This document shows, in pieces, positions 27,088-40,300 of a stretch of 64,000 nt of DNA; position 1 is the stretch's first letter; every line of letters starts with the position of its first letter. The notes below the pieces were generated by a model. That model made no database searches. It saw nothing but the letters and a program-made list of their open reading frames with translations, and was not told the DNA's origin. The position numbers and the translations under genes were made by a program. The stretch spans positions 59,759 through 123,758 of the forward strand of contig NZ_PPQS01000044.1 in assembly GCF_002902405.1 (NCBI RefSeq), given 5' to 3'. The stretch comes from Staphylococcus schweitzeri. GTDB lineage: Bacteria > Bacillota > Bacilli > Staphylococcales > Staphylococcaceae.

Positions 27088-27499
27088 TAATTTTTGAACA
27101 AACTATGACATGATTAATAGACACAGAACTTTTAATTATTAAAGAAGTTAACGTTATTTATTATGTTAAAACTTTTGATTTATCAAAATCAAATCGTGAT
27201 AAATAAAGGATTTGGTATTATCCAGTTGAACCTAATTGGTTAAAATACAAGGTAACTAATTAATTTAGTTTAATCATTTTACATGAGAGTTATATGTAAT
27301 AAAAATTTAATGTGTATCTTTTTTGAAGAAATATATGTAGAATTGTTGCAATTTAATGGTAATATTGATATATTTTCTTTGTATATAAATTATAAAATTA
27401 ATATGTAATAGAGTGATTAGTTTTATGTACTATTATCTTATTTCTAAATATTAACTCTATCGATTATTGGTTTTTATACTTATTTAATTTTATTCAACT

Positions 27500-27528
27500 T
27501 TGACAATTGAATAGTAAACAAGTTTATT
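27500..27528 (+). promoter_or_regulatory. candidate rot promoter
   Basis: TTGACA (27500-27505), a 17-base spacer, TTTATT (27523-27528), about 115 bases before the rot start. The gap 27088-27642 holds no gene. It also contains a TTTATCA/TGATAAA hairpin (about 27179-27203). A long untranslated leader with TTGGGA words near the SD fits the known RNAIII-controlled rot mRNA. Confidence 0.4.
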
Positions 27529-27642
27529 TACACTTGTAGTATTAAGCATAGGTTAGCACACATAAGTTTTGGGAATTATTGGGATGTAAGTTATAACTTG
27601 TGTGTTGCTAAATATGTGATTATTAATTGGGAGATGTTTAGC

Positions 27643-28044
27643 ATGAAAAAAGTAAATAACGATACTGTATTTGGGATTTTGCAATTAGAAACATTGTTGG
27701 GTGACATTAACTCAATTTTTAGTGAAATTGAGATTGAATACAAAATGTCTAGAGAAGAAATTTTAATTTTACTAACGTTATGGCAAAAGGGATCTATGAC
27801 ACTTAAAGAAATGGATCGATTTGTTGAGGTAAAACCTTATAAACGTACAAGAACTTATAATAATTTAGTTGAATTGGAATGGATTTACAAAGAAAGACCT
27901 GTTGATGATGAAAGAACAGTAATTATTCATTTCAATGAAAATTTAAATCAAGAGAAAGTTGCATTATTGAATTTTATCAGTGATGCAATTGCGAGTAGAG
28001 CAACTACAATGCAAAATAGTTTAGATGCCATTACTGCAGTATAA
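27643..28044 (+). CDS. rot: virulence regulator Rot
   Basis: Rot is a 133-residue SarA-family winged-helix protein that represses exotoxin and protease genes and activates surface proteins. It contains the family's [16 protein letters not shown] helix, [18 protein letters not shown] recognition segment and DDERT wing. It starts at ATG 27643 with TTGGGAG before it; the frame from 27598 is an unsupported extension. RNAIII blocks its translation by pairing at TTGGGA loops, and such words occur at the SD and about 60 bases upstream. A perfect hairpin terminator follows. Confidence 0.96.
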   Translation: MKKVNNDTVFGILQLETLLGDINSIFSEIEIEYKMSREEILILLTLWQKGSMTLKEMDRFVEVKPYKRTRTYNNLVELEWIYKERPVDDERTVIIHFNENLNQEKVALLNFISDAIASRATTMQNSLDAITAV

Positions 28045-28055
28045 ATCTAAAATAC

Positions 28056-28095
28056 ATAAAAAAGAGGTTTTCAAAATCGAAAACCTCTTTTTTAT
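28056..28095. terminator. rot terminator (bidirectional)
   Basis: ATAAAAAAGAGGTTTTC pairs perfectly with GAAAACCTCTTTTTTAT (17 bp) around a 6-base loop, between convergent rot and mnmM. Confidence 0.88.
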
Positions 28096-28150
28096 GTTTC
28101 GTTACCTAATTGCTTACAATGTAAAAATTATTAGATAACTTAAAGTCTTG

Positions 28151-29664
<1,514 letters not shown>

Positions 29665-29771
29665 AAGTCATTTTCCTTTCTAAAAAAATAGTACTAAGTA
29701 CAGATTTTAACATATTTTAATGTTATAGTGTTTATAATAGTTTGACAAAAAAGAGAGAGGAACTATGAAAT

Positions 29772-30953
29772 ATGAATATACCTAAATCGGTCTGGTGGCT
29801 AGTAATTGGCATGGCATTAAATATTACTGGTTCCAGTTTTTTGTGGCCTTTAAATACTATTTATATGAAACAAGAACTTGGAAAAAGTTTAACAGTTGCT
29901 GGTTTAGTCTTAATGATCAATTCATTTGGCATGGTTATTGGTAACTTATTAGGTGGTTCACTTTTCGATAAATTAGGTGGATACAAAACGATATTAATAG
30001 GTACTTTAACATGTCTTTGTAGTACAACACTACTGAATTTCTTTCATGGGTGGCCGTGGTATGCTGTATGGCTAGTAATGCTTGGATTTGGTGGAGGAAT
30101 GATTATTCCAGCTATTTATGCGATGGCAGGTGCAGTTTGGCCTAATGGCGGTAGACAAACATTTAATGCCATTTATTTAGCACAAAATATTGGTGTAGCT
30201 GTCGGTGCTGCAATGGGTGGATTCGTTGCAGAATTTAGCTTTAACTATATTTTTCTCGCTAATCTTATTATGTATATTGTATTTGCGCTAGTAGCCATTA
30301 CGCAATTTAATATCGAAATTAAAGCAAAAGTTAAATATCCAACTCATTTGGATATTACGGGTAAAAAGAATAAAGCAAGATTTATATCATTAGTATTGAT
30401 TTGTGCTATGTTTGCAATATGTTGGGTAGCTTATATTCAATGGGAATCCACTATCGCATCTTTTACACAATCCATCAATATATCTATGGCACAATATAGT
30501 GTTCTATGGACAATAAACGGAATAATGATTTTAGTTGCACAGCCACTAATCAAGCCAATACTATATTTATTAAAAGGTGATTTAAAGAAACAAATGTTTG
30601 TTGGTATTGTGATTTTTATGCTGTCATTTTTTGTTACTAGTTTTGCTGAAAACTTTACAATATTTGTTGTCGGTATGATCATTTTAACTTTTGGAGAAAT
30701 GTTTGTATGGCCAGCTGTTCCAACTATTGCAAATCAATTAGCACCAGAAGGTAAACAAGGACAGTATCAAGGTTTTGTAAACTCAGCAGCTACAGTAGGA
30801 AAAGCCTTTGGGCCATTTCTTGGTGGTGTGTTAGTTGATGCATTCAATATGCGTATGATGTTTATAGGCATGATGGTATTACTAGTCTTTGCTCTGATTT
30901 TGTTAATGATTTTTAAGGAAAGTAATGAGCAAACTAAAAAAATAGATGCATAA
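29772..30953 (+). CDS. MFS transporter (drug efflux-like)
   Basis: The 393-residue protein has 12 predicted helices. It carries the MFS motif-A-like GGSLFDKLGGYKTILIG between helices 2 and 3 and a second half starting near residue 205 after a cytoplasmic loop KVKYPTHLDITGKKNKAR. FGPFLGGVLVDAF near the end resembles motif C-like glycine-rich helices of drug-proton antiporters. The substrate is unknown. SD AGAGAGG, ATG at 29772; a nearer ATG at 29765 is out of frame. It is divergent from mnmL. Confidence 0.85.
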   Translation: MNIPKSVWWLVIGMALNITGSSFLWPLNTIYMKQELGKSLTVAGLVLMINSFGMVIGNLLGGSLFDKLGGYKTILIGTLTCLCSTTLLNFFHGWPWYAVWLVMLGFGGGMIIPAIYAMAGAVWPNGGRQTFNAIYLAQNIGVAVGAAMGGFVAEFSFNYIFLANLIMYIVFALVAITQFNIEIKAKVKYPTHLDITGKKNKARFISLVLICAMFAICWVAYIQWESTIASFTQSINISMAQYSVLWTINGIMILVAQPLIKPILYLLKGDLKKQMFVGIVIFMLSFFVTSFAENFTIFVVGMIILTFGEMFVWPAVPTIANQLAPEGKQGQYQGFVNSAATVGKAFGPFLGGVLVDAFNMRMMFIGMMVLLVFALILLMIFKESNEQTKKIDA

Positions 30954-31029
30954 TATATAAATAGAATTAAGGTTATAGACTTGAAATAAATGTCGTTATA
31001 ACATAATATTAATTTGTATAATTTAATTT

Positions 31030-31224
31030 CATTTGGAGCTTTTCTACAGAAAGCTAGTGGTGCTGAGAGCTAGTGTTAAGGACTAAATGTAATTCGTAAT
31101 AATTTTAAATTGAATGAATGACATCTCTTACTATTAAAATGAGTGCACAATTTTTGTGAAATAGGGTGGTAACGCGGCAAATGTCGTCCCTATATAGACT
31201 AAATAGTTAGAGGTGTCTTTTTTT
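31030..31224 (+). ncRNA. T-box leader of leuS
   Basis: The conserved T-box AGGGTGGTAACGCGG lies at 31163-31177 and can pair with the downstream GTCGTCCCT to form the antiterminator. Upstream are Stem I-like words such as GTGCTGAGAGC. A long-range GACATCTCTTA/TTAGAGGTGTC pairing precedes T7 at 31217-31223, the competing terminator. Uncharged tRNA-Leu would favour leuS transcription. I could not assign the specifier codon with confidence. Confidence 0.88.
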
Positions 31225-31244
31225 ATTGAATAGGAGGAAATGTG

Positions 31245-33659
31245 TTGAATTACAACCACAATCAAATTGAAAAGAAATGGCAAGACTATTGGGACGAAAA
31301 TAAAACATTTAAAACAAATGATAACTTAGGTCAAAAGAAATTTTATGCTTTAGACATGTTTCCATATCCATCAGGTGCTGGTTTACATGTTGGACATCCT
31401 GAAGGATACACAGCCACGGATATTATTTCAAGATATAAAAGGATGCAAGGATATAATGTATTACATCCAATGGGGTGGGATGCATTCGGATTACCAGCAG
31501 AGCAATATGCATTAGATACTGGGAATGATCCTCGTGAGTTTACAAAGAAAAATATTCAAACATTTAAGCGTCAAATTAAAGAATTAGGATTTAGTTATGA
31601 TTGGGATCGCGAAGTTAATACTACAGATCCAGAATATTATAAATGGACACAATGGATTTTTATTCAGCTATACAACAAAGGTTTAGCTTACGTTGATGAG
31701 GTTGCAGTTAACTGGTGTCCTGCATTAGGAACTGTCTTATCTAACGAAGAAGTTATTGATGGTGTATCTGAACGTGGGGGGCACCCAGTTTATCGTAAAC
31801 CAATGAAACAATGGGTGCTTAAAATTACAGAGTATGCTGATCAATTATTAGCAGACTTAGACGATTTGGATTGGCCAGAATCATTAAAAGATATGCAACG
31901 TAACTGGATTGGCCGTTCTGAAGGCGCCAAAGTATCATTTGATGTGAAAGATATTGATGATAAAGTAGAAGTATTTACGACTAGACCAGATACAATCTAT
32001 GGTGCTTCTTTCTTAGTTTTAAGTCCTGAACATGCGTTAGTTGATTCAATTACAACTGATGAATATAAAGAAAAAGTAAAATCTTATCAAACAGAAGCTT
32101 CTAAAAAGTCAGATTTAGAACGCACAGATTTAGCAAAAGATAAATCAGGTGTGTTTACGGGTGCTTATGCTATTAATCCATTATCTGGTGAAAAAGTGCA
32201 AATATGGATTGCTGATTATGTATTATCAACATATGGTACTGGAGCAATTATGGCAGTACCAGCGCATGATGACAGAGATTATGAATTTGCTAAAAAGTTC
32301 GATTTACCGATTATTGAAGTCATTGAAGGTGGAAATGTTGAAAAAACAGCTTACACTGGTGAAGGTAAGCATATTAATTCAGGTGAACTTGATGGATTAG
32401 AAAATGAAGCAGCAATTACAAAAGCTATTCAATTGCTAGAACAAAAAGGCGCTGGCGAAAAGAAAGTTAATTATAAATTAAGAGACTGGTTATTTAGTCG
32501 TCAACGTTATTGGGGCGAACCAATTCCAATAATTCATTGGGAAGATGGTACTATGACGACTGTTCCTGAAGATGAATTACCACTGTTACTGCCTGAAACT
32601 GATGAAATCAAACCATCAGGAACTGGAGAGTCTCCGTTAGCTAATATTGATTCATTTGTAAACGTAGTTGATGAAAAAACTGGTATGAAAGGACGTCGTG
32701 AAACAAATACGATGCCTCAATGGGCAGGTAGCTGTTGGTATTATTTACGTTATATCGATCCTAAAAATGAAAACATGCTTGCAGATCCTGAAAAATTAAA
32801 ACACTGGTTACCAGTAGATTTATATATCGGTGGTGTTGAACATGCAGTTCTTCACTTATTATACGCAAGATTTTGGCATAAGGTACTTTATGATTTAGGC
32901 ATTGTACCTACTAAAGAACCATTCCAAAAACTATTTAACCAAGGTATGATTTTAGGTGAAGGTAACGAAAAAATGAGTAAGTCTAAAGGAAATGTAATCA
33001 ATCCTGATGATATCGTTCAATCTCATGGTGCAGATACATTACGCTTATATGAAATGTTTATGGGACCTTTAGATGCTGCTATTGCTTGGAGTGAAAATGG
33101 ATTAGATGGTTCACGTCGTTTCTTAGATCGTGTATGGCGTTTAATGGTTAATGAAGACGGATCACTAAGTTCTAAAATAGTAACTACAAACAACAAGTCA
33201 TTAGACAAAGTTTATAACCAAACCGTTAAAAAGGTAACAGAAGACTTTGAAACATTAGGATTTAATACTGCTATTAGTCAATTGATGGTATTTATTAACG
33301 AATGTTATAAAGTTGACGAAGTTTATAAACCATATATTGAAGGCTTTGTTAAAATGTTATCACCAATTGCACCACATATTGGCGAGGAATTATGGTCGAA
33401 ATTAGGACATGAAGAGTCAATTACGTATCAACCTTGGCCAACATTTGATGAGACACTACTTGTTGATGACGAAGTAGAAATCGTAGTTCAGGTTAATGGG
33501 AAATTAAGAGCTAAAATAAAAATTGCTAAAGATATTTCAAAAGAAGAGATGCAAGAAATTGCATTATCTAATGATAATGTTAAAGCAAGTATTGAAGGTA
33601 AAGACATCATGAAAGTCATCGCTGTTCCTCAAAAATTAGTCAATATTGTAGCCAAATAA
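31245..33659 (+). CDS. leuS: leucyl-tRNA synthetase
   Basis: The 804-residue class Ia synthetase shows the HIGH motif as HVGH in [16 protein letters not shown] and KMSKSKGN near residue 575. The CP1 editing domain contains [10 protein letters not shown] and [16 protein letters not shown], which hydrolyses mischarged tRNA. The start is TTG at 31245 (a GTG lies one codon upstream) with AGGAGG at 8-base spacing; the length equals that of S. aureus LeuS. It is controlled by the T-box leader and followed closely by a rhodanese gene. Confidence 0.97.
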   Translation: MNYNHNQIEKKWQDYWDENKTFKTNDNLGQKKFYALDMFPYPSGAGLHVGHPEGYTATDIISRYKRMQGYNVLHPMGWDAFGLPAEQYALDTGNDPREFTKKNIQTFKRQIKELGFSYDWDREVNTTDPEYYKWTQWIFIQLYNKGLAYVDEVAVNWCPALGTVLSNEEVIDGVSERGGHPVYRKPMKQWVLKITEYADQLLADLDDLDWPESLKDMQRNWIGRSEGAKVSFDVKDIDDKVEVFTTRPDTIYGASFLVLSPEHALVDSITTDEYKEKVKSYQTEASKKSDLERTDLAKDKSGVFTGAYAINPLSGEKVQIWIADYVLSTYGTGAIMAVPAHDDRDYEFAKKFDLPIIEVIEGGNVEKTAYTGEGKHINSGELDGLENEAAITKAIQLLEQKGAGEKKVNYKLRDWLFSRQRYWGEPIPIIHWEDGTMTTVPEDELPLLLPETDEIKPSGTGESPLANIDSFVNVVDEKTGMKGRRETNTMPQWAGSCWYYLRYIDPKNENMLADPEKLKHWLPVDLYIGGVEHAVLHLLYARFWHKVLYDLGIVPTKEPFQKLFNQGMILGEGNEKMSKSKGNVINPDDIVQSHGADTLRLYEMFMGPLDAAIAWSENGLDGSRRFLDRVWRLMVNEDGSLSSKIVTTNNKSLDKVYNQTVKKVTEDFETLGFNTAISQLMVFINECYKVDEVYKPYIEGFVKMLSPIAPHIGEELWSKLGHEESITYQPWPTFDETLLVDDEVEIVVQVNGKLRAKIKIAKDISKEEMQEIALSNDNVKASIEGKDIMKVIAVPQKLVNIVAK

Positions 33660-33680
33660 TGTTTTAAGGAGGAATTAATA

Positions 33681-33992
33681 ATGAAGTCAATAACTATTGA
33701 TGAATTAAAATCCAAACTTTTAGAATCAAATCCAGTTAAAATTGTTGATGTTCGTACTGACGAAGAAACAGCAATGGGATATATTCCTAATGCAAAGTTA
33801 GTTCCAATGGATACGATTCCGGACAATCTAAATATATTTAATAAAAATGAAACTTACTATATTGTATGTGCTGGTGGTGTAAGAAGTGCCAAGGTTGTTG
33901 AATATCTAGAGGCAAATGGCATCGAAGCTGTTAATGTTGAAGGCGGCATGCACGCATGGGGCAATGAAGGTTTAGAGTTAAACAGTATTTAA
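33681..33992 (+). CDS. single-domain rhodanese
   Basis: The 103-residue protein has VDVRTDEETAMGYIPNA (CH2A-like) and the catalytic loop with Cys63 in VCAGGVRSAKVV. It probably carries a persulfide and transfers sulfur to an acceptor such as cyanide or a sulfur-relay protein. SD AAGGAGG, ATG 21 bases after the leuS stop, so likely co-transcribed. A strong terminator follows. Cytoplasmic, no signal peptide. Confidence 0.88.
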   Translation: MKSITIDELKSKLLESNPVKIVDVRTDEETAMGYIPNAKLVPMDTIPDNLNIFNKNETYYIVCAGGVRSAKVVEYLEANGIEAVNVEGGMHAWGNEGLELNSI

Positions 33993-34033
33993 AAGGAATG
34001 ACGTAATTTAAAATAAGAATTCATTTTATTTTG

Positions 34034-34069
34034 ACACCAAGTAACTAATTCGTTACTTGGTGTTTTTTT
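34034..34069 (+). terminator. terminator of the leuS-rhodanese unit
   Basis: ACACCAAGTAAC pairs perfectly with GTTACTTGGTGT around a 6-base loop, followed by T7. Confidence 0.88.
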
Positions 34070-34160
34070 AATGTATGAAATCTCTGGAGTTATGAAACAA
34101 ACTAAATAAATCTAGTTAGGTTTTTGAAAATATTAATAACGGAATAGAAACTAAATTGTA

Positions 34161-34182
34161 ATAAAATAAAACTTTATTTTAT
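34161..34182. promoter_or_regulatory. 22-bp dyad upstream of sasC
   Basis: ATAAAATAAA-AC-TTTATTTTAT is a perfect inverted repeat with 10-bp arms and a 2-base centre, 139 bases before the sasC start. It could be an AT-rich operator for a SarA-family protein. The 33993-34320 gap otherwise shows only the upstream terminator and the sasC leader. Confidence 0.35.
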
Positions 34183-34320
34183 AAATTGATGATGATAAAA
34201 TTGAGTGAACTTAAAATGTTGTACAAAATAATATAGCTATAAATACAAAATAGGGGGCTTATATTTTTAGCATAATTCTAAACAACCCAGCTTAGAACAG
34301 ACAACCAGGAGGTAAATGAA

Positions 34321-37300
34321 ATGAATTTGTTAAAGAAAAATAAATATAGTATTAGAAAATATAAAGTAGGTATTTTCTCTACTTTAATTGGGACAGTTTT
34401 ATTACTTTCAAACCCAAATGGTGCACAAGCGTTAACAACGGATAATAACGCACAAGGTGGGACAAATCAAGTACCACCTGTAAATTCACAAAATGCACAA
34501 CTCAATAATAACCAGGGCATAAGAAATAGTGTTCAGAATACACCGAGTCAATCTGTCACTACAGGTACACCATTAAATCAAACATTAGATAAACAAAATA
34601 ATATGAGTGCCGTAAATAGAGTTGCACCACCAAATACGCAACCTAGTACGGCATCGACTCAAAGCATTAATCATCCGAATACAAATACAACAGTTAATAG
34701 AGCAAGTAATGTTGGTACTAGTAATTTAGCATTGAATACTACTTCTTTAAATATGCCTAATAGTACAAGTAGTAGTTCAGAACGCCATTTATCTTTGAAA
34801 GAAATACAAGAGGATGTCCGCCATTCTTCAGATAAACCAGAGTTAGTTGCTGTAACAGAACAACCTTCTAATAGACCGAAAAAGAGAAGTAGACGTGCGG
34901 CACCTGCAGATCCTAATGCGACTCCAGCAGACCCTGCTGCAGTTACAGTAACAAATGGAAACGCAGCGGCGTATACACCTACGACTGATCCAAATGCAAA
35001 TAACGCAGGGCAGAATGCAACAAATGAAGTGTTAACCTTCGATAACAATGGTATAAATCCAAGTATAAACCGTTCGACACCTTCAGTTACAGTTGTTGAT
35101 AATTTACCTGGATTTACACTAATTAATGGGGGGAAAGTTGGTGTTCTGAGTAATGTGATGGCAAGAACAAGTATGTTTAACAGTTCAGATCCTAAGAACT
35201 ATCAAGCGGTTGATAATGTTATTGCACTAGGTAGGGTGAAAGGAACTGATCATAGCGACCATGGAGACTTTAATGGAATTGAAAAACAATTAAATGTTAA
35301 TCCAAATTCTGAATTGATTTTTGAGTTTAATACGATGGCTACGAGAAACAACCAAGGTAATACAACAGTAATCATTAAAAATGCTGACGATGATAGTGTT
35401 GTAGGTCAAAAAAATGTAGCATTTGGTCCTGTTTGGAGGTTGTTGAAGATTCCAGAAAATGTATCTCATTTAAAAATACAGTTTATTCCTAACAATGACG
35501 CAATTACAGATGTTAACGGTATATACCAGCTGAAAGATGGATATAAATATTACGATTTTGTCGATACCATTGGACTATATTCTGGTTCGCATGTATATGT
35601 TGAGAGACGTGCAATCGATCCTACTGCAACGAATAATAAGGAGTTTACAGTAACAACTTCATTAAAGAATAATGGTAATTTCGGTGCTTCATTAGAACCA
35701 GATAACTTTGTATATAAAATACAATTACCTGAGGGTATTGAATATGTACAAAATTCTTTGACTCAAGAATTTCCAAGCAATAATTCAGGTGTTGATGTTA
35801 ATAATATGAATGTGACATATGATGCAGTTAACCGTATTATTACAATAAAGAGCACAGGCGGAGGTACAGCGAATACAGCAAGACTTATGCCTGATAAAAT
35901 ATTGGATTTAAAGTATAAACTACGTGTAAATAACGTTGCAACACCTAGAAGAGTCACATTTCAAGATACATTAACATATAAAACATATACTCAAGATTTT
36001 ATTAATGCACCTGCTGAAAGTCATACAGTGGAAATGGATCCTTATACAATAGACATTATTATGAATAAGGACGCGTTACAACACGAAGTAGATAGAAAAG
36101 TAGAACGTACTTATTATACTTTTGCTTCAACTAGCATTTATAATGGATTGAAAGCACGTGCACAATCCATTTTAGATGAAAATCGTAAAAATGTACCTAT
36201 AGATCAAAGAGTGTCACAAGCAGATATTGATGCATTAACAAATCAGATGCAACATACGTTAATTCCAAGTGTTGATGCTGAAAATGAAATAAATAGAAAA
36301 GCTGACCAAATGGAAGATTTAGTTACCCAAAATGATGAATTGACAGATGAAGAAAAACAAGATGCGATTCAAATTATCGAAGATCATAAAAATGAAATTA
36401 TTGATAATATTGGTGACCAAACGACAGACGATGGTGTTACTAGAATTAAGAATCAAGGGATTCAAACTTTGGCTGGAGACACTGCCACACCTGTGGTTAA
36501 ACCAAATGCCAAACAAGCGATTCGTGATAAAGCAGCAAAGCAAAGAGAAATTATCAATCATACACCAGATGCAACACAGGATGAAATTCAAGATGCATTA
36601 AATCAATTAACAACAGACGAATCAGATGCCATTGATAATGTAACGAATGCGACAACAAATGCCGATGTTGAGACAGCTAAAGATAATGGTATCAATATTA
36701 TTGGAGCAGTTGTACCTCGAGTGACACATAAACAAGCTGCAAGAGATGCAATTAACCAAGCGACAGCAACAAAACGACAACAAATTAATGATAATAGAGA
36801 AGCAACGCAGGAAGAGAAAAATGCAGCTTTGAATGAGTTAACTCAAGCAACGAATCATGCTTTAGAACAAATTAATCAAGCTACAACTAATGATGAAGTC
36901 GATAATGCAAAGGGAGATGGCCTGAATACCATTAATCCAATTGCTCCGGTAACTGTTGTAAAGCAAGCAGCCAGAGACGCTGTATCACATGATGCGCAAC
37001 AACATATCGCTGAAATTAATGCTAATACTGATGCGACACAAGAAGAAAGACAAGCGGCTATTGACAAAGTAAATGCTGCTGTAGCTGCTGCGAATACCAA
37101 CATTTTAAACGCTAATACCAATGCTGATGTTGAACAAGTGAAGACAAATGCGATTCAAGGAATACAAGCAATTGCACCAGCTACAAAGGTAAAAACAGAT
37201 GCTAAAAATGCTATTGACCAAAGTGCGGAAACACAGCATAATACAATTTTTAATAATAATGATGCGACGTTAGAAGAGCAACAAGCAGCACAACAATTGC

Positions 37301-40300
37301 TTGATCAAGCTCTTGTAACGGCGAAACAAAATATTAATGCAGCAGATACGAATCAAGAGGTTACACAAGCTAAAGAACGGGGAACGCAAACTATCACTGT
37401 CATTCAACCAGCAACACAAATTAAAACAGATGCTAGAAATGCTGTGAATGAAAAAGCAAGAGAAGCAATTACAAATATCAATGCAACACCAGGTGCAACA
37501 AGAGAAGAGAAACAAGAAGCGATAGATCGTGTCAATACACTTAAAAACAGAGCATTAAATGATATCGGAGTTACTTCTACAACGGCAATGGTGAATGGCA
37601 TTAGAGATGATGCAGTAAATCAAATAGGAGCTGTTCAACCACATGTAACGAAGAAACAAGCAGCAACTGGAGAATTAAATGATTTGGCAACTGCTAAAAA
37701 ACAAGCCATTAATCAAAATACAAATGCAACAATTGAAGAAAAGCAAGTGGCATTAAACCAAGTAGACCAAGAATTGGCAACAGCACTTAATAATATTAAT
37801 CAAGCGGATACAAATGCTGAAGTAGATCAAGCATTACAATCAGGTACGCAAGCAATTAATGCAGTGCAACCAAATATCGTTAAAAAGACGGAAGCATTAG
37901 CACAAATCAATCAGCATTATAATGCTAAATTAGCTGAAATCAATGCTACACCAGATGCAACAGATGATGAGAAAAATGCTGCAATTAATACGTTGAATCA
38001 AGACAGACAACAAGCTATTGAAAATGTTAATCAAGCGAATACCAATAATGAAGTAGATCAAGCTGCGACAACAGCAGAAATTAATATTGATGCTGTTCAA
38101 GTTGACGTAGTGAAAAAGCAAGCAGCACGAGATAAAATCACTGCTGAAGTGGCGAAGCGTATTGAAGCGGTTAAACAAACACCTAATGCAACTGACGAAG
38201 AAAAGCAGGCTGCAGTGAACAAAATTAATCAATTTAAAGATCAAGCGCTTAATCAAATTAACCAAAATCATACAAATGAGCAAGTAGATGCAACTACAAA
38301 TCAAGCGATAAATGCTATAGACAATGTTGAAGCTGAAGTAGTAATTAAACCAAAGGCAATTGCAGATATTGAAAAAGCTGTTAAAGAAAAGCAACAGCAA
38401 ATTGATAATAGTGATGATTCTACAGATAATGAAAAAGAAGTTGCTACACAAGCATTAGCTAGAGAAAAAGAAAAAGCCCTTGCAGCAATTGATCAAGCTC
38501 AAACGAACAAGCAAGTGAATCAAGCGGCAACAGATGGTATAACTGCGATAAAAATTATTCAACCTGAAACTCGAGTTAAACCAGCAGCGCGTGAAAAAAT
38601 CAATCAAAAAGCGAATGAATTACGTGCGCAAATCAATCAAGATAAAGAAGCGACAGCAGAAGAAAGACAAGCGGCGTTAGATAAAATCAATGATTTAGTT
38701 ACTCAAGCTATGACAAATATCACGAATGATAGAACAGATCAGCAAGTTAACGACTCAACAAATCAAGCGCTTGATAACATTGCTTTAGTAACACCTGAAC
38801 ATATTGTTAGGGCTAATGCTAGAGATGCAGTTAAGCAACAATATGAAGCTAAAAAGCAAGAAATTGAGCAAGCTGAACATGCGACTGACGAAGAAAAACA
38901 AGTTGCTTTAAATCAATTAGTGAATAATGAAAAACGTGCATTACAAAACGTCGATCAAGCAGTAACGAATAATGATGTGAAACGTGTTGAAACAAATGGC
39001 ATTGCCACATTAAAAGGTGTACAACCTCATATTGTAATTAAGCCTGAAGCACAACAAGCAATAAAATCAAGTGCAGAAAATCAAGAAGAATTAATTAAAG
39101 ATACACCAGATGCCACGGTTGATGAATTAGATGAAGCAAATCAACTAATTGACGACACACTCAAACAAGCGCAACAAAAAATAGAAAATACAACTCAAGA
39201 TGCAGCTGTTACTGATGTTAGAAATCAAACAATCAAGGCAATAGAGCAAATAAAACCGAAAGTAAGACGTAAACGAGCAGCGCTTGATAGCATTGATGAA
39301 AATAATAATAATCAACTCGATGCAATCCGCAATACGTTGGATACTACTCAAGATGAAAGAAATGTTGCTATTGCTGCATTAAATAAAATTGTAAATGCAA
39401 TTAAAAATGACATTGCACAAAACAAAACGAATGCAGAAGTGGATCTAACTGAGACTGATGGCAACAACAACATAAAAGTGATTCTACCTAAAGTTCAGGT
39501 TAAACCGGCAGCGCGTCAATCTGTTGGTGCAAAAGCCGAAGCTCAAAATACACTAATTGATCAAAGTGATTTATCTACTGAAGAAGAGAGACTAGCTGCT
39601 AAACATTTAGTAGAACAAGCACTTAATCAAGCTATTGATCAGATCAATCATGCGGATAAGACTGCGCAAGTTACTCAAGATAGTATAAATGCTCAAAATA
39701 TTATTTCACAAATTAAACCAGCGACAACAGTTAAAACAACAGCATTACAACAAATTCAAAATATCGCTACTAATAAAATTAATTTAATCAAAGCAAATAG
39801 TGAAGCGACAGAAGAAGAACAAAATGCTGCAATAGCTAAAGTAGAACAAGAGTTAATTAAAGCTAAACAGCAAATTGCTAGTGCAGTGACTAATGCTGAT
39901 GTGGCATATTTATTGCATGATGGGAAAAATGAAATTCGCGAAATCGAACCTGTTATTAACAGGAAGGCATCTGCTCGAGAACAATTGACAGTATTTTTCA
40001 ATGATAAGAAACAAGCAATTGAAGCGAACATTCAAGCAACGGTAGAAGAAAGAAATAGTATATTAGCGCAGTTACAAAATATTTATGACGCTGCTATTGG
40101 ACAAATTGATCAAGATCGTAGCAATGCACAAGTTGATAAAACAGCATCATTAAATCTACAAACAATTCATGATTTAGATGTAATTCCTATTAAAAAGCCA
40201 GGTGCTGAAAAAACAATTAATGATGATATTTCACGCGTCACTGCTTTAGTGCAAAATTATCGAAAAGTAAGTGATCGTAATAAGGCTGATGCATTAAAAG

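Noticed and set aside
37930..38451. Long minus-strand open frames inside sasC (also at 34671-35048, 36319-36591, 36876-37121 and 39756-40031)
   Set aside because: They are antisense shadows of a biased Asn/Gln/Ala-rich coding strand, without SDs or recognisable proteins.
36487..40180. Regular tandem repeats suggesting CRISPR or satellite DNA
   Set aside because: The units are about 231 bp, entirely in frame, diverged like protein repeats, and encode helical surface-protein modules.
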